A DNA stretch of 64,000 nt from Dickeya aquatica (GCF_900095885.1 NZ_LT615367.1:1984001-2048000); one strand, 5' to 3'. Shown: positions 16,127-28,039, counted from the first letter of the stretch. Notes: generated by a model from the sequence alone, not told the origin. Translations and numbers: made by a program.

Positions 16127-16414
16127 TTAAACGCGCACGAAGTCGATGTGAGTCAGTTTCGGCTTGAACGGGTGACGCTGAACGGCCTGAATTTTCACTT
16201 TGGTTTCTTTACCGTCGATAACCAGAGCGATTTCGCCGTACAGCGCTTCGCTGTTACGCTCTTCGAGGTTTTTCACCGAGTCGTGATGCAGTTCGATGGA
16301 AACCGGTGCTTCGCTGCCGCCGTAAACGATGGCGGGGAATTTACCGGTAGTGCGCAGGCGGCGGCTCGCACCCTTACCCTGCTCTTTACGTACTTCTGCG
16401 TTGATAGTAATCAT
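16127..16414 (-). CDS. rplY: 50S ribosomal protein L25
   Basis: A 95-residue protein ([21 protein letters not shown] start, [15 protein letters not shown] end), the short enterobacterial L25 that binds loop E of 5S rRNA. It has its own promoter about 100 bp upstream. Autogenous repression through the mRNA leader has been reported for E. coli rplY, and the leader here (16415-16510) is long enough for that, but I did not verify the structure. Confidence 0.96.
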   Translation of the reverse strand: MITINAEVRKEQGKGASRRLRTTGKFPAIVYGGSEAPVSIELHHDSVKNLEERNSEALYGEIALVIDGKETKVKIQAVQRHPFKPKLTHIDFVRV

Positions 16415-16516
16415 TGCGTTCTCTTTTTGATAAGTGAACCTGTTACAGGCGACCCAGCAACAGGTGAATTAACGGTGCCTGTGAATTCTGCCCGGCAGAA
16501 AACAAAAGCGGGCGAG

Positions 16517-16545
16517 ATTCTAGCGGAATATGGCGGCGCGGGCAA
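16517..16545 (-). promoter_or_regulatory. rplY promoter
   Basis: On the minus strand, TTGCCC (16540-16545), a 17-bp spacer, then TAGAAT (16517-16522). This leaves a leader of about 95 nt before the rplY ATG. Confidence 0.7.
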
Positions 16546-16607
16546 ATAAAACCCTTGGCGCGCGCGGCTGTTTGGGCCGTGGTCGCGTTTGCAGGTTCGG
16601 CTATTGG

Positions 16608-18368
16608 CTAGCCTCGCAGCTCATACGCTCGACGATAACGCCCTTGATAGTCAAAGATTTTCTCGCGCACCTGCCAGAACTGGCCTTGCAGGCGAGCCAC
16701 GACAAAATCCGGTGCCCGCAGGCGGGCGTGTTGCGCGATGACGTCGTCTGCGCATTGCCAGTCAAAATGCGTGCCCGGTGCGCGCTGGTGTACGCGCAGG
16801 AACAGATGGGTAAAGGCGTAACGCTGTCCCGGGGTGTGCAGCCGAAAACGTTCGCTGACCTCTGCCCCGTCTTCATCGTGATAGGTGATTTTCAGCCACT
16901 CACCCTTGGCATCAGTGCCTGCGCTTAATGTCATACCGCTACAGCGCAGTACAAGAGCGTCTTTGAGTTTAAGGGCGGCTTTGAGCATGTCATCCGGGTC
17001 AACCAGTATGCTCTGGCATTGCTGACAGCGGCGGGCCGCAATGTCGTTTTCCGCGCCGCAATGTGGGCAACTTTTAAAGCGAAAGCGGTAATCACATTGC
17101 TGGCGATGCCCCTGGTCGTCTTCCTGAAGCCCCTGACAACGCCGCCCATAATGCTCGATAACGGTGCCATCATCGGTACATTTCCCCCAAAACAGGTTGG
17201 CAAACCCGCATTGCGGGCAAAAGACCTGTACCGGTTGGTTGTCCCGGCCGGGCTTTTGCTCGCCAACCTCCGGGGTGTAGAGATCAAACGGATTGCCCGC
17301 ATAATCGAGGATCAGGCAGTCGGTTTTACCCGTAAACAGGCGCAGCCCGCGCCCGACAATTTGCTGATACAGGCTGACTGACTCCGTTGGGCGTAAAATC
17401 GCAATCACATCCACATGCGGCGCATCAAACCCGGTGGTCAGCACCGAGACATTCACCAGATAGCGCAACTGTTGCTGCTTAAACGCCTGAATCAGCGCAT
17501 CGCGCTGGGGCGCGGGGGTTTCAGCACTGATCAGGGCCGCTTCTCCTGCGGGCAGCAGACTGGTAATTTCATGCGCGTGTTCTACGGTGGCGGCAAAAAT
17601 CATCACCCCCCGGCGAGAGAGGGCGTATTCCACTATCTGGCGCACAATCAGCGGTGTGACGCGCTGCTGGCGTTTGAGTTCGCGGTTTAATTCTGTCTCA
17701 CTGAAAAGCCCGTTAGCGCGCGCGTCCAACTGGCTAAAATCATACTGCACCACCGGCATGTCCAGTCGCTCCGGCGGCACCAGAAAGCCGTTGCGGATCA
17801 TATAGCGCAGCGGTAACTCGTAAATGCAGTCACGGAACAGGCAGTTTTCTTCACCCCGCACCATACCGTGATAGTGGTAGCGGTAAATCCACCCTTTACC
17901 GAGCCGATAAGGGGTGGCAGTTAGACCCAGTAGCCGCAATCGGGGCTGGCGTTGTTGCAGGTGGCGGATGATGAGCGGGTACTGGCTGTCTTTGGCATCG
18001 CTGATACGGTGGCATTCATCAATTATCAGCAGCGAGAAGGCATCGTCAAAGGCGTCCAGATGCCGCGCCACCGATTGCACGCTGCCAAACACCACTTTGC
18101 TGGCGCTGTCGCGTTGTTTAAGCCCGGCGGCGAAAATATCGGCCTGCCCACCGAGCGCACAATACTTGGCATGATTCTGTTCGACCAGCTCTTTGACATG
18201 CGCCAATACCAGCACGCGGCCGCGTGCCAGCCTTGCCAGTTCGGCTATCACCAGGCTTTTGCCTGCCCCGGTCGGCAGTACAATGACGGCCGGTGTGGTG
18301 TGCTGGCGAAAATAGGCGAGAGTGGCATCAACCGCTTCTTGCTGATAAGGGCGCAGAGTAAAAGACAT
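16608..18368 (-). CDS. radD: DNA repair helicase-like ATPase RadD (YejH)
   Basis: A 586-residue superfamily 2 ATPase, the same length as E. coli RadD. Walker A is LPTGAGKSL (about residue 33), the DEAH-type box is IDECH (about 115), and motif VI is [10 protein letters not shown] (about 340). Two cysteine clusters (CPQCG to CQGL, and CPHCG to CQQC, about 385-460) form the zinc-finger region. In E. coli it works with SSB and RecA in recombinational repair. Its ATG overlaps the stop of the upstream yecH-like gene (TAATG), so the two are translationally coupled. Confidence 0.94.
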   Translation of the reverse strand: MSFTLRPYQQEAVDATLAYFRQHTTPAVIVLPTGAGKSLVIAELARLARGRVLVLAHVKELVEQNHAKYCALGGQADIFAAGLKQRDSASKVVFGSVQSVARHLDAFDDAFSLLIIDECHRISDAKDSQYPLIIRHLQQRQPRLRLLGLTATPYRLGKGWIYRYHYHGMVRGEENCLFRDCIYELPLRYMIRNGFLVPPERLDMPVVQYDFSQLDARANGLFSETELNRELKRQQRVTPLIVRQIVEYALSRRGVMIFAATVEHAHEITSLLPAGEAALISAETPAPQRDALIQAFKQQQLRYLVNVSVLTTGFDAPHVDVIAILRPTESVSLYQQIVGRGLRLFTGKTDCLILDYAGNPFDLYTPEVGEQKPGRDNQPVQVFCPQCGFANLFWGKCTDDGTVIEHYGRRCQGLQEDDQGHRQQCDYRFRFKSCPHCGAENDIAARRCQQCQSILVDPDDMLKAALKLKDALVLRCSGMTLSAGTDAKGEWLKITYHDEDGAEVSERFRLHTPGQRYAFTHLFLRVHQRAPGTHFDWQCADDVIAQHARLRAPDFVVARLQGQFWQVREKIFDYQGRYRRAYELRG

Positions 18369-18607
18369 TAATGGCGACAGACTTTGCTTTCGTGAGTGGT
18401 AAAACCGCTATCTTGCGCAATGAATTTGCCTTTGTCAGCCAGAAATTGCACCAGTTCGGCGGCATTCATGTCATGCGCTGAACAGGTGTGAAAGCGGGCA
18501 TCCTGACCAAAGCGGGCGTCAATCGCGGCAATGAGCGTCTCGGTGGTAAAGGGTCTGTTGGCATTCATCATCATATGTAATACTTCATGACCATGAATCG
18601 ATGACAT
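18368..18607 (-). CDS. YecH family metal-binding protein
   Basis: A 79-residue protein of the YecH/DUF2492 family: [13 protein letters not shown] start, [18 protein letters not shown] middle, and SKVCRH end. Conserved His and Cys residues suggest metal binding. The ATG at 18607 has GAGGAG 7 bases upstream. The stop overlaps the radD start by one base (TAATG). In E. coli yecH lies elsewhere in the genome, so this linkage to a DNA repair gene differs from the familiar arrangement. No function is established. Confidence 0.85.
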   Translation of the reverse strand: MSSIHGHEVLHMMMNANRPFTTETLIAAIDARFGQDARFHTCSAHDMNAAELVQFLADKGKFIAQDSGFTTHESKVCRH

Positions 18608-18817
18608 AATAGGGCTCCTCATTATTATCCGGCAATCGGCCGCACAGGGTGCCGACAGCCAGAGGGTTAAAGTTGCTTTTATTATGTGTGTTTTTGTCGG
18701 CGTGTTTCAGGCGTGAAATCAAGATAGTGGTTGCTTTCATATTGTCGCCTGTTTTTTTCCTCATTGGATTGCTCTGGCGTCGTGGCAATCCTCTTCTTCA
18801 TAGGCAGTCATTCACTC

Positions 18818-19516
18818 ATGCGATTGGATAAGTTTCTTTCTCAGCAGTTGGGAATTAGTCGTTCTTTGATAGTACGCGAGCTGCGGGCTCAACGGGTCAC
18901 GGTAGATGGCGAGGTCGTGAAAAGCGGCGCGTTTAAACTGTTGCCTGAGCACGAAGTGGCGTTTGATGGCAATGCCCTGGTGCAGCAAAATGGCCCGCGC
19001 TATTTCATGCTACATAAACCGCAGGGCTATGTCTGCTCGACGGAAGACCCGGATCACCCGACAATCCTCTATTTTATGGACGAGCCGGTCGCACATAAAC
19101 TGCACGCCGCAGGCCGGTTAGATATTGATACCACCGGGCTGGTATTGCTCACCGATGACGGGCAGTGGTCGCACCGTATTACCTCGCCGCGCCATCATTG
19201 TGAGAAGACCTATCTGGTCACGCTGGAGCAACCTCTGGCAACTGATACGGCCGCGCAATTTACAACGGGCGTTCAATTACATGGTGAGAAAACCCTGACC
19301 CGCCCGGCCACGCTTGAGGTGATTTCACCCTGTCAGGTACGGCTGACCATCAGTGAAGGGCGTTACCATCAGGTAAAACGGATGTTCGCCGCCGTGGGCA
19401 ACCATGTGGTGGCACTGCATCGTGAGCGTATTGGTACGGTTGTACTGGACGAAACACTGGAACCCGGAGAATACCGGTCACTGACGCCGCAGGAAGTTGC
19501 CAGTCTTGTTGAGTAA
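18818..19516 (+). CDS. rsuA: 16S rRNA pseudouridine(516) synthase RsuA
   Basis: A 232-residue protein with an N-terminal S4 domain ([16 protein letters not shown]) and a pseudouridine synthase domain. The catalytic Asp is in [18 protein letters not shown], and [17 protein letters not shown] is the C-terminal motif. It makes pseudouridine 516 in 16S rRNA. The frame is open for 29 codons upstream, but homology begins at the ATG at 18818. It is divergent from the yecH-like/radD pair. Confidence 0.95.
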   Translation: MRLDKFLSQQLGISRSLIVRELRAQRVTVDGEVVKSGAFKLLPEHEVAFDGNALVQQNGPRYFMLHKPQGYVCSTEDPDHPTILYFMDEPVAHKLHAAGRLDIDTTGLVLLTDDGQWSHRITSPRHHCEKTYLVTLEQPLATDTAAQFTTGVQLHGEKTLTRPATLEVISPCQVRLTISEGRYHQVKRMFAAVGNHVVALHRERIGTVVLDETLEPGEYRSLTPQEVASLVE

Positions 19517-19621
19517 CAACGCGGTTTATTGAACGTTTTAGCGTCAGTTTTTTGCCGGGCGTATTGCCTGGCGCTGAATGCGCCGCCTTAACCGGCGGCA
19601 TTAACCAGGAGTATTTGTTTC

Positions 19622-20821
19622 GTGCTACCACATCCCCCTTCGCGCATCGGGCTGATTTTTATTCTTGGGCTGATTTCGATGCTAATGCCGATTGCCATCG
19701 ATATGTATTTACCCGCGTTACCGGTGATAGCCAAAGAGTTTTCGGTCGATCCGGGACGGGTGCAAATGACGCTCAGTTCCTATGTGCTGGGGTTTGCCGT
19801 CGGGCAGGTTTTTTATGGCCCGATGTCAGACAGCATCGGCCGAAAACCGGTTATTTTCGCCGGTGTGTTGATTTTCACGCTGGCGGCAGCGGCCTGTGCG
19901 CTATCACAGACAGTGGAACAATTGATCAACATGCGTTTTTTACACGGCCTGTCGGCTGCCTCGGCCAGTGTGGTTATCAACGCACTGATGCGCGATATGT
20001 TCTCGAAAGACGAGTTCTCACGCATGATGTCATTTGTCATTTTAGTGATGACGGTTGCGCCCTTACTGGCTCCGATTATCGGGGGGCGCTGCTGTTTTGG
20101 CCTGAGCTGGCATGCCATTTTCTGGACGATAGCTGCCGCGTCACTGGTGGCGACCGTGCTGGTGTGGCTGTTTCTTCACGAGTCGTTACCGGTTGCCCGG
20201 CGTCAACGTTTTCATCTGCGTACTACTGTCGGTAATTTTATCCAGTTGTTACGCCATCGTCGTGCGTTCGGCTATATGTTTGCCAGCGGGCTGTCGTTTG
20301 CTGGCATGTTTGCCTTTTTAAGTGCCGGGCCGTTTGTCTATATCGATCTCAATGGCGTTTCTCCTCAGCATTTTGGCTACTATTTTGCGCTTAATATCGT
20401 GTTTTTGTTCCTGATGACGCTGCTAAATAGCCGAATTGTGTCGCGCATGGGGGCAATGTTCATGTTCCGGCTCGGTTTGGTTATTCAGTTCGTGATGGGG
20501 CTGTGGCTGCTTGTGGTAAGCGGTTTGCACCTGGGGTTCATTCCACTGGTGTTTGGGGTGGCGGCGTTTGTTGGCTGTGTTGCGACGGTGGCATCTAACG
20601 CGATGGCGGTGATCCTTGATGATTTCCCCCACATGGCGGGAACCGCATCCTCGCTGGCAGGGACGCTGCGTTTCGGGCTCGGGTCACTGGTGGGGACCTT
20701 GTTGTCGCAACTGGCGTTTCAGAGTGCCTGGCCGATGGTCGGAACGATGGCGTTGTGTTCTACCGGCGCGCTGATTTTATTTCTGGTTGCCAGCCGTTCG
20801 CCACGCAATACGGCGTCGTGA
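19622..20821 (+). CDS. bcr: Bcr/CflA family multidrug efflux transporter
   Basis: A 399-residue MFS pump with twelve membrane helices. [15 protein letters not shown] in helix 1 and [11 protein letters not shown] after helix 2 are typical of Bcr, which exports bicyclomycin and some other drugs in E. coli. It starts with GTG at 19622 behind AGGAG. It lies directly after rsuA, as in E. coli. Confidence 0.92.
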   Translation: MLPHPPSRIGLIFILGLISMLMPIAIDMYLPALPVIAKEFSVDPGRVQMTLSSYVLGFAVGQVFYGPMSDSIGRKPVIFAGVLIFTLAAAACALSQTVEQLINMRFLHGLSAASASVVINALMRDMFSKDEFSRMMSFVILVMTVAPLLAPIIGGRCCFGLSWHAIFWTIAAASLVATVLVWLFLHESLPVARRQRFHLRTTVGNFIQLLRHRRAFGYMFASGLSFAGMFAFLSAGPFVYIDLNGVSPQHFGYYFALNIVFLFLMTLLNSRIVSRMGAMFMFRLGLVIQFVMGLWLLVVSGLHLGFIPLVFGVAAFVGCVATVASNAMAVILDDFPHMAGTASSLAGTLRFGLGSLVGTLLSQLAFQSAWPMVGTMALCSTGALILFLVASRSPRNTAS

Positions 20822-21144
20822 TGCCGCGTCTCCCACACTGTTGAGGCTGTAATGCTTATGCCGTGATGTGAAATATTTGAACTAAAAGTGAATGGTTTGC
20901 AGAAATAAGTTGAGATATAGAGAATAAAAGGTTACATATAGCGCCAAATTGCTCAGAATCGTGATCTTGTTAACATTTTGAACGCTTATAAAACGCGAAC
21001 GTCGCCTGAAAACTACCTGATAGTGAAAAGTTGTTGCTTTTCTGTGATTTTGGAGTAGTAAAAATCACATGACTGGAAAAAATCTTGTAGTTTTATGTTA
21101 TAATTTTGTGAAATTTATGGGCAGCTTAGCTGAGGAAGACCACT
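20822..21144 (+). promoter_or_regulatory. AT-rich yejG upstream region
   Basis: A 323-bp region without a gene between bcr and yejG. An extended -10, TGTTATAAT (21096-21104), lies 41 bp before the GTG start and is the likely yejG promoter; no good -35 is visible. No RNA gene was recognised. Confidence 0.5.
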
Positions 21145-21489
21145 GTGAATAATCTCCAACTTTCGGTAGTTCACCGCTTGCCGCAAAGTTATCGCTGGTT
21201 ATCCGGGTTTGCTGGCGTAAAAGTTGAACCACTTCCGCTAAGCAATCACGATGATGACAGCCATCTGATCGGTTTTAAGCTTCTCAGTCATGATGGTGAA
21301 CAAGCACGACAGATTATGCGGCATTTAAATCAGTCACTGGATGAAATTCAGCTTCAGTGTGCGGTTGTGGAGTGGGAAGGCGAGCCTTGCCTGTTTTTAC
21401 ATCGCCAGGATGAAAGTGCGGCGATGTGCCGCCTGAAAGACGTTGGCGTGGCGATAGCCGAGTCGGTTCGCGCACACTATCCGTTTTAA
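21145..21489 (+). CDS. yejG: YejG family protein
   Basis: A 114-residue protein, the same length as E. coli YejG (LQLSVVHRLPQSYRWLSGFAG start, CRLKDVGVAIAE near the end). It begins with GTG behind AGGAAG. The function is unknown; it has been reported as linked to aminoglycoside tolerance, which I cannot assess here. It converges on yejF and shares a terminator. Confidence 0.92.
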   Translation: MNNLQLSVVHRLPQSYRWLSGFAGVKVEPLPLSNHDDDSHLIGFKLLSHDGEQARQIMRHLNQSLDEIQLQCAVVEWEGEPCLFLHRQDESAAMCRLKDVGVAIAESVRAHYPF

Positions 21490-21564
21490 CGCCAGGGCGA
21501 TGTCCACACCACGGCACCGCGCTTCTGTATGCAGGTATCATGTTTGTGGTGTGACCATCCCGGT

Positions 21565-21599
21565 AAAGGCGAGCCGTCAGGCCGCCTTTATTATTTTTT
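21565..21599. terminator. Terminator between yejG and yejF
   Basis: AAAGGCG (21565-21571) pairs with CGCCTTT (21583-21589), followed by ATTATTTTTT. It ends rightward yejG transcription. Confidence 0.7.
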
Positions 21600-21609
21600 G
21601 TCGGTGTTC

Positions 21610-23238
21610 CTACTGTCTCTCGGTGTCCGTATCCGGCGGGTGGGGGATTGACCCGCGCAGTAATTGCTGTGTGTACGCCTGTTGTGGGTGTTCAAATACC
21701 TGCTGACATTCTCCCTGTTCGACGACTTCACCGCTGCGCAGCACGACCACCTGATGGCATAACGCGCGCACCACCGCCAGATCGTGGCTGATAAACACAT
21801 ACGTCAGGCGATGGGTGTGTTGCAGGGTTTGCAGTAAGGTCAGGATTTGTGCCTGCACGGTGCGGTCAAGCGACGAGGTGGGCTCGTCGAGGATCAGCAA
21901 TTCCGGTTGCAAAATCAGCGCTCTGGCGATGGCGATACGCTGGCGCTGGCCACCGGAGAATTCTGCCGGGTAACGCCAGCGGCTATCCGGGTCGAGGCCG
22001 ACTTCCTGCATTGCTGCGATGACGCGTGCGGTTTGCTCCTCAACAGATAAACGCTGATGCACCCGTAACCCCTCGGCGATAATCTGTTCGACATTCAGGC
22101 GAGGATTAAGTGCCCCGTTCGGGTCTTGAAAGACCACCTGAATGCGCCGGCGTAACGGCAGCAACTGTTTGCGGTTCAATTGGTGCAGTGGCTCGCCGTC
22201 AAACCAGATTTCCCCCCGGCTGCGTATCAGGCGCAGCAACGCCAGCGCGGCAGTGCTCTTGCCAGATCCAGATTCACCGACCAGCCCAAGGCTTTCACCG
22301 CGCCGCAGTGTGAAATTAAGGCTGTGCAGCACCGGTTTTTCGGCCACGACCCGGCGTAGCAGACCACGCCTTACCGGAAAACTGACCGCCAGCTCACGCA
22401 CCTCCAGTAGCGGTGTGGCGTTTTCATCGAGAGCGGGGGCGGTGCCTGTGGGCTCGGCATCCAGCAACTGGCGGGTGTAAGGATGTTGCGGGGCGAGAAA
22501 CAGCGCCTCCCGCTGGTTTTGCTCAACACAACAACCCGCCTGCATCACCGCGACCCGGTCGGCCAGTTGCCGCACAATATTCAGGTTGTGAGTAATAAAC
22601 AGCAGGCTCATGCCGAACTCGTGTTTGAGCTCGTTGAGCAGGGATAAAATCTGGGCCTGAACGGTAACATCCAGCGCGGTGGTCGGTTCATCGGCAATTA
22701 ACAGGTCTGGCTGGGTTAACAGTGCCATCGCTATCATCACACGCTGGCGCTCACCGCCCGATAACTGGTGAGGAAAGTCAGCCAGCCGGTTCGCTGCCTG
22801 GCGAATACCGACGCGTTCAAGGCAGGTGATAATCTCACTGCGGGCGGCCTCAGGGAGCATGCCACGGTGCACTGACAACACTTCGGCAAGCTGCTTTTCG
22901 ATGTGATGCAGTGGATTGAGCGACATCATCGGTTCCTGAAAAATCATGGCGATGCGGTTGCCTCGCACCTGACGCAGACGTGATTCGCTGGCGTGCAGCA
23001 GGGATTCCCCGGCAAACAGAATATCCCCTTGCGGGTAGATAACCGGTGGCGTGGGCAGCAGGCGCAGCACAGACAGTGCAGTGACGCTTTTGCCCGAGCC
23101 TGACTCCCCCACCAGCGCCAGTGTTTCTCCCGCATTCACCGTGAGCGAGAGCTTATCCACCACCTGCCGTTGCTGCGAGCCCTGACGAAAGGCAATGCTC
23201 AAATCCCGAATTTCAAGTAGAGGCTGTGTACTCATCAT
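21610..23238 (-). CDS. yejF: Peptide ABC transporter ATPase YejF
   Basis: A 542-residue fused double ATPase. Half 1 has [13 protein letters not shown] and [14 protein letters not shown]; half 2 has [13 protein letters not shown] and [14 protein letters not shown]. Each is followed by an oligopeptide-transporter C-terminal segment. It energises the YejABEF importer, which in E. coli takes up microcin C and other peptides. It is the last gene of the yejA-B-E-F operon, 9 bp after yejE. Confidence 0.96.
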   Translation of the reverse strand: MMSTQPLLEIRDLSIAFRQGSQQRQVVDKLSLTVNAGETLALVGESGSGKSVTALSVLRLLPTPPVIYPQGDILFAGESLLHASESRLRQVRGNRIAMIFQEPMMSLNPLHHIEKQLAEVLSVHRGMLPEAARSEIITCLERVGIRQAANRLADFPHQLSGGERQRVMIAMALLTQPDLLIADEPTTALDVTVQAQILSLLNELKHEFGMSLLFITHNLNIVRQLADRVAVMQAGCCVEQNQREALFLAPQHPYTRQLLDAEPTGTAPALDENATPLLEVRELAVSFPVRRGLLRRVVAEKPVLHSLNFTLRRGESLGLVGESGSGKSTAALALLRLIRSRGEIWFDGEPLHQLNRKQLLPLRRRIQVVFQDPNGALNPRLNVEQIIAEGLRVHQRLSVEEQTARVIAAMQEVGLDPDSRWRYPAEFSGGQRQRIAIARALILQPELLILDEPTSSLDRTVQAQILTLLQTLQHTHRLTYVFISHDLAVVRALCHQVVVLRSGEVVEQGECQQVFEHPQQAYTQQLLRGSIPHPPDTDTERQ

Positions 23239-23247
23239 GCATGTGCC

Positions 23248-24273
23248 TTAGTGTGCCTTGCCTGGGTCAAAGGCGTCGCGAACCGCTTCGCCGATAAAAA
23301 TAAGCAGTGATAACACCATTGCCAGCACCACAAAGACGGTGATACCGAGCCACGGAGCCTGAAGATTATTTTTCCCCTCCAGCAACAGTGCGCCCAGCGA
23401 GGCTGACCCCATTGGCAGGCCGAAACCGAGGAAATCCAGTGACGTGAGGGTGGTGATAGCACCACAGAGAATGAACGGCAGATAGGTGAGGGTGGCGACC
23501 ATCGCGTTAGGTAGCATGCAGCGGAACATGATGGCGGCATCACTCACGCCCATCGCCTGAGCGGCACGAATGTAGTCAAAATTGCGGGTACGCAAAAATT
23601 CGGCGCGTACCACACTCACCAGCGTCATCCAGCCGAACAGTACCGTGATGCCGAGTAACCACCAGAAATTGGGCTGGATGACGCTTGAGAGCAGAATAAT
23701 CAGAAACAGGGTGGGCATCCCGGCCCACACTTCGATAAAGCGCTGCCCCCATAAATCGAAACGGCCGCCGTAATAACCCTGACTTGCACCGGCCACAATG
23801 CCTATCAGGCTTGAGAACAGCGTTAAGGCCATGCCAAACAGAATCGACACGCGAAACCCATACAGTACCTGGGCCAGCACATCCCGCCCCTGGCTGTCGG
23901 TGCCCAGCCAGTTTTGTGCGCTCGGCGGTGAGGGAAAGGCCTGCTGCGTGGCGAAGTTAATGGTGTCGTAGTGATAGCGAATCAGCGGCCATAATGCCCA
24001 GCCATGCTGTGCGATACGCTGTGAAAGCCACGGGTCGCGGTAGTCGGCCTGGGTGGCAAACTCGCCACCGAAGTCAGTTTCACTGTAATTGACCAAAAAT
24101 GGCGTATACCACTGCTGGTCATAACGCACCAGCAGCGGCTTGTCATTGGCAATCAGTTCCGCGCATAACGAGGTGACGAACAGGATTAAAAAAAACCACA
24201 GTGACCAGTAACCCCGGCGATTGGCGCGAAAACGCGCCCAGCGTGCCTGATTGATGGGGCTTAAACGGCTCAT
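23248..24273 (-). CDS. yejE: Peptide ABC transporter permease YejE
   Basis: A 341-residue permease with an OppC-like N-terminal domain and a binding-protein-dependent transport domain with six membrane segments. The EAA-type loop reads [24 protein letters not shown]. The start overlaps the yejB stop by four bases. Confidence 0.96.
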   Translation of the reverse strand: MSRLSPINQARWARFRANRRGYWSLWFFLILFVTSLCAELIANDKPLLVRYDQQWYTPFLVNYSETDFGGEFATQADYRDPWLSQRIAQHGWALWPLIRYHYDTINFATQQAFPSPPSAQNWLGTDSQGRDVLAQVLYGFRVSILFGMALTLFSSLIGIVAGASQGYYGGRFDLWGQRFIEVWAGMPTLFLIILLSSVIQPNFWWLLGITVLFGWMTLVSVVRAEFLRTRNFDYIRAAQAMGVSDAAIMFRCMLPNAMVATLTYLPFILCGAITTLTSLDFLGFGLPMGSASLGALLLEGKNNLQAPWLGITVFVVLAMVLSLLIFIGEAVRDAFDPGKAH

Positions 24274-25364
24274 TGGCGCTCCTCGAAATCAATACGCGGA
24301 TCGACCAGCGTGTAGGTAATATCACTGATGATATTCAGCAGCAGGCCTATCAGGGTGAAAATATAGAGTGTGCCGAACATCACCGGGTAGTCGCGTTGCA
24401 AGGTGGCGTCATACCCGAGCAGGCCAAGTCCGTTCAGTGAGAACATCACCTCAATCAGTAATGAGCCGGTGAAGAACATGCTGATGAAGGTCGCGGGAAA
24501 CCCGGCGATGACCAGTAACATGGCATTGCGAAACACATGGCGGTAGAGAATGCGGTTCTCGCTTAATCCTTTGGCGCGCGCGGTGATGACATACTGTTTG
24601 CGGATTTCGTCCAAAAAGGCGTTTTTAGTCAGCATAGTCAGGGTGGCAAAGCCACCGATCACCGTTGCCAGCACTGGCAGAGCGATATGCCACAGGTAGT
24701 CGGTGATTTTGCCCGTCAGCGAGAGGCTATCAAAGTGGGCCGACACCAGCCCGCGTAGCGGAAACCAGTCCAGATAACTGCCACCGGCGAAGAGTACAAT
24801 CAACAAGATGGCAAACAGAAACGCGGGAATGGCATAGCCGATGATGATGAATGTACTGCTCCAGACATCGAATGCGCTGCCGCTGCGCACGGCTTTTTTG
24901 ATGCCGAGCGGAATCGACACCAGATAGATGATAAACGTACTCCATAACCCAAGCGAGGCGGAAACTGGCAGGCTATCTTTGATAAGTGTGATAACCGATG
25001 CACCGCGAAACAGGCTGTTGCCGAAGTCAAAGCGCGCATAGTCCCACAATAATTTGAGGTAGCGCTCATGCAGCGGTTTATCAAAACCGTAGCGTTGGGT
25101 TATCTCGGCAATCACTTCCGGGTCAAGCCCGCGCGCGCCCCGATAGGTATTCTCTACCGAAGGTTTGCCACCGCCTGGCCCATGTGCCCAGGCCTCCGCC
25201 ATCCCCCCCGCGCCAAACCCACTGCCCTGGCCCATTTCAATGGCGGCAATGGCCTGGTCAACCGGCCCGCCAGGGGCGATTTGTACAATGAAAAAGTTGA
25301 TGGTGATGATAGCCCACAGGGTCGGGATCACCAGCAGTAAACGTCGTAACAGATAGCTTCCCAC
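24270..25364 (-). CDS. yejB: Peptide ABC transporter permease YejB
   Basis: A 364-residue permease, the same length as in E. coli. It begins with GTG at 25364 behind GGAGAGA. The coupling loop reads [25 protein letters not shown] Gly-rich insert (residues 46-72) between helix 1 and the core is present, as in the E. coli protein but different in sequence. It is in the yejABEF operon. Confidence 0.96.
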   Translation of the reverse strand: MGSYLLRRLLLVIPTLWAIITINFFIVQIAPGGPVDQAIAAIEMGQGSGFGAGGMAEAWAHGPGGGKPSVENTYRGARGLDPEVIAEITQRYGFDKPLHERYLKLLWDYARFDFGNSLFRGASVITLIKDSLPVSASLGLWSTFIIYLVSIPLGIKKAVRSGSAFDVWSSTFIIIGYAIPAFLFAILLIVLFAGGSYLDWFPLRGLVSAHFDSLSLTGKITDYLWHIALPVLATVIGGFATLTMLTKNAFLDEIRKQYVITARAKGLSENRILYRHVFRNAMLLVIAGFPATFISMFFTGSLLIEVMFSLNGLGLLGYDATLQRDYPVMFGTLYIFTLIGLLLNIISDITYTLVDPRIDFEERQ

Positions 25365-25373
25365 ATTCTCTCC

Positions 25374-27185
25374 TTAGCGACGTGCCGCAGGCAGGCGGGC
25401 AGCGTTATCGGTGTCGTACCACCAACTGTCCATACCCAGCGAGTAGGCGGGCCGCACGGCGGGCATGGCAAATTTGTTCCAGTAGGCAAAGCGTTCGTGC
25501 CCGGAGTACCACATGGGTATGGCGAACTGATGCCAGGTCAATACCCGGTCAAGTGCAGGGCCGAGCGCCAGTAGCGCGGGCTTATCTCCCTGATGGCGGA
25601 TAATTTCATCGATGAGTGTATCAATCGCCGGGTCTTGTACTCCCGGCGAGTTATAGGATGAGTTGAGGTAGGCTGAACTCCAGCTAATGGCCAAGTCAGC
25701 ACTGGGGTAAGGCATGGCAGGGTAGAGCTTGGGGATCATATCGAAATCGCGTTTGCGAAAGCGGTTATTGAACTGTGGGCTATCGACACTGCGTACCTCC
25801 ATACGAATGCCCAGCCGAGCCAGGCTTTGCTGAAATGGCAATACATAGATGGCATTGGCCGCACCCGGCAGCAATAACTCGAAGCGAAACGGCTGGCCGG
25901 TTTGCTTATTAACCAACACCTGATTTTTCAACTCCCAGCCAGCCTGTTGCAGCAGCGCCAGCGCCTGTTGCCGGTGGGTTCGGTCATAGCCGCTGCCATC
26001 GGTGGTGGCCGGGCGATAGGCCGGGCCAAACACGTCGGCGGGGAGCTTATCTTTTAGCGGCATCAGCCAGCGCAACTCTTCGCCAGAAGGCTCACCTTTT
26101 GCGGCATATTCGGTGTTCTGAAAAAAGCTGGCAGGACGCTGATAGCTATTAAAGAATAACGCGTTATTCATCCAGTCAAAGTCAAAGGCCAGCGCAATCG
26201 CCTGGCGCACCCGGCGGTCGCCAAACAGCGGGCGTTGGGTGTTAAAAACCAGCCAGCGGGTATCCTGTGCCGCCTGATTGAGCTCATCGCGTTTGACGAT
26301 ATAGCCACGGGCGATATTGCCGCCTTCGTATTGTGTAGCCCACTGTTTGGGTGAGCCTTCTGCGCGCATATCAAAGGCTCCGGCCTTGAAGGCTTCCAGC
26401 GCGACGCTGTCATCCAGGTAGTAATCGTAACGAATCTGGTCAAAGTTATAACGTCCGCGGTTGACCGGTAAATCGGCGGCCCAATAATCGGGCTGACGGC
26501 GATAAACCACATATTGCCCCAGACGATAATCGCTGATGCGATATGGGCCACTGGCCAATGGCGGGGTACTGAGCGGGTCACTCAGTTTATGGTCACGCCA
26601 GAATTTTTCTGGCATCACCGGCAGCGTTAAAATGCCGAGCATTTTTTCTTTATCGGGTTCGGCGAAACTAAAGCGTACCGTCAATGGTGCGGTTGCGCTG
26701 GCTTGAGAGCCTTTGTAGTACACGCGAAATTGCGGTACGCCTTGGGTCATGAACAGGTTAAAGGTGAAGGCCACATCGGCTGCGGTAATCGGTGAGCCGT
26801 CATGAAAACGCGCATCAGGGTTCATGTCCACTTCGACCCAACTGTAGTCACTGGCATAGCGCGCGTGGCGTGCGATAAGCGGGTAGTAGCTGCCAGGCTC
26901 ATCTTCGGAGCTGACATACAGCGCGTCATACAGGCTTTCTGAACGTGCGGCCGCCAGTCCACGTAACGCGTAACGGTTGAAATTATCAAACGTCCCGAGC
27001 GCACTCAGGGTGATTTTTCCCCCTTTGGGAGCCGTGGGATTGGCGTAATCATAGTGCTCAAATCCTTCGGTGTACTTTGGTGTGCCAAGGGTGGCAAACG
27101 CATAGGCCTGATGCGTTATCGGGGCGGCGTGAGCCAGCCAGCCGCTCGCTAGCAGCGCGATGGCAATAAGAACACGTATAAACAT
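25374..27185 (-). CDS. yejA: Periplasmic peptide-binding protein YejA
   Basis: A 603-residue SBP_bac_5 family binding protein. The start at 27185 gives MFIRVLIAIALLASGWLAHA, a classic signal peptide cleaved before APITHQ; the frame continues 47 codons upstream without signal character. It delivers peptides to YejBE-F. The promoter should lie in 27186-27380, a region without other genes. Confidence 0.95.
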   Translation of the reverse strand: MFIRVLIAIALLASGWLAHAAPITHQAYAFATLGTPKYTEGFEHYDYANPTAPKGGKITLSALGTFDNFNRYALRGLAAARSESLYDALYVSSEDEPGSYYPLIARHARYASDYSWVEVDMNPDARFHDGSPITAADVAFTFNLFMTQGVPQFRVYYKGSQASATAPLTVRFSFAEPDKEKMLGILTLPVMPEKFWRDHKLSDPLSTPPLASGPYRISDYRLGQYVVYRRQPDYWAADLPVNRGRYNFDQIRYDYYLDDSVALEAFKAGAFDMRAEGSPKQWATQYEGGNIARGYIVKRDELNQAAQDTRWLVFNTQRPLFGDRRVRQAIALAFDFDWMNNALFFNSYQRPASFFQNTEYAAKGEPSGEELRWLMPLKDKLPADVFGPAYRPATTDGSGYDRTHRQQALALLQQAGWELKNQVLVNKQTGQPFRFELLLPGAANAIYVLPFQQSLARLGIRMEVRSVDSPQFNNRFRKRDFDMIPKLYPAMPYPSADLAISWSSAYLNSSYNSPGVQDPAIDTLIDEIIRHQGDKPALLALGPALDRVLTWHQFAIPMWYSGHERFAYWNKFAMPAVRPAYSLGMDSWWYDTDNAARLPAARR

Positions 27186-27390
27186 CGAAATGATGAGCTC
27201 CTGATAACCTCGATTTAGCAGTATAACCCCACAGCGCCATGACCGTTCTGTAACGAGAAAGTCTCTGAAATGACAGGCAATCATCAGTTGCAGACAGGGT
27301 GTTGTTTTACCATAAAACCGGGCCATGAACCTATAGTTAATGGTATGCGTTCCGCTATCTAAAAATGAGGGGACTGAGAGATGTGCGAAA

Positions 27391-27420
27391 AAAACGCCGC
27401 TGTCTGACGAGCGGCGTTTT
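27391..27420. terminator. mepS terminator
   Basis: AAAACGCCGCT (27391-27401) pairs with AGCGGCGTTTT (27410-27420) and ends the leftward mepS transcript. It is symmetric. Confidence 0.85.
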
Positions 27421-27463
27421 CATGTGTTGGTTTTGGTTGGCGAACATCAAAAGAACTGGGTAA

Positions 27464-28039
27464 TCAGCTATGGGGTTCCTGTTGCAGCACGCGGCGTGCT
27501 TCGCGATAGCGCGGTTTCCAGTAGTTGTCGTCCATGCTGGAAATCGTCACACCAATGCTGGTGGAGGCGTGAACAAATTGCTGATTACCAATGTAGATAC
27601 CCATATGACGACCGGTAGAACCGGCATGGAACACCACGAGATCGCCGGGGCGTAATTTACCGCGCTGAATCTGTACCCCAATGTCTTGCTGCTCATAGCT
27701 GGAACGCGGCAAGTCAAGACCAAATTGCTCACGGAAGGTGCGCTGGACAAAGCCAGAGCAATCAATACCTTTACGGCTGTCGCCGCCGAGACGATAACGC
27801 ACGCCTTTCCAGTTGGCATACTGTGCCAGCAACTTGGATTTCACTTCCACGTTGCGCACCATCGCTTCGAATTCATCCTGAGAGGCTTGTAGTGAAGGGT
27901 CACCACCGTTAACCACACGCCTATCAGTCTGATTATTAAGATTTGCTGTATTGTTGGTACAGGCGGAGAGCATCACCGCTACCGCAACGGCAGGCACTGC
28001 CCGCCAGATATATCTCAGAATCGGTTGAGATTTGACCAT
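27464..28039 (-). CDS. mepS: Murein DD-endopeptidase MepS (Spr)
   Basis: A 191-residue outer-membrane lipoprotein. The lipobox ends LSAC with Cys27. The NlpC/P60 domain has the catalytic Cys94 in IDCSGFV, His145 in RHMGIYIG and His157 in QFVHAS. It cuts DAP-Ala cross-links to allow wall expansion; in E. coli it is degraded by Prc with NlpI. It is monocistronic, with its own terminator and a 405-bp upstream region. Confidence 0.96.
   Translation of the reverse strand: MVKSQPILRYIWRAVPAVAVAVMLSACTNNTANLNNQTDRRVVNGGDPSLQASQDEFEAMVRNVEVKSKLLAQYANWKGVRYRLGGDSRKGIDCSGFVQRTFREQFGLDLPRSSYEQQDIGVQIQRGKLRPGDLVVFHAGSTGRHMGIYIGNQQFVHASTSIGVTISSMDDNYWKPRYREARRVLQQEPHS

Noticed and set aside
27186..27326. 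47-codon extension of yejA
   Set aside because: It would bury the clear signal peptide starting at 27185.
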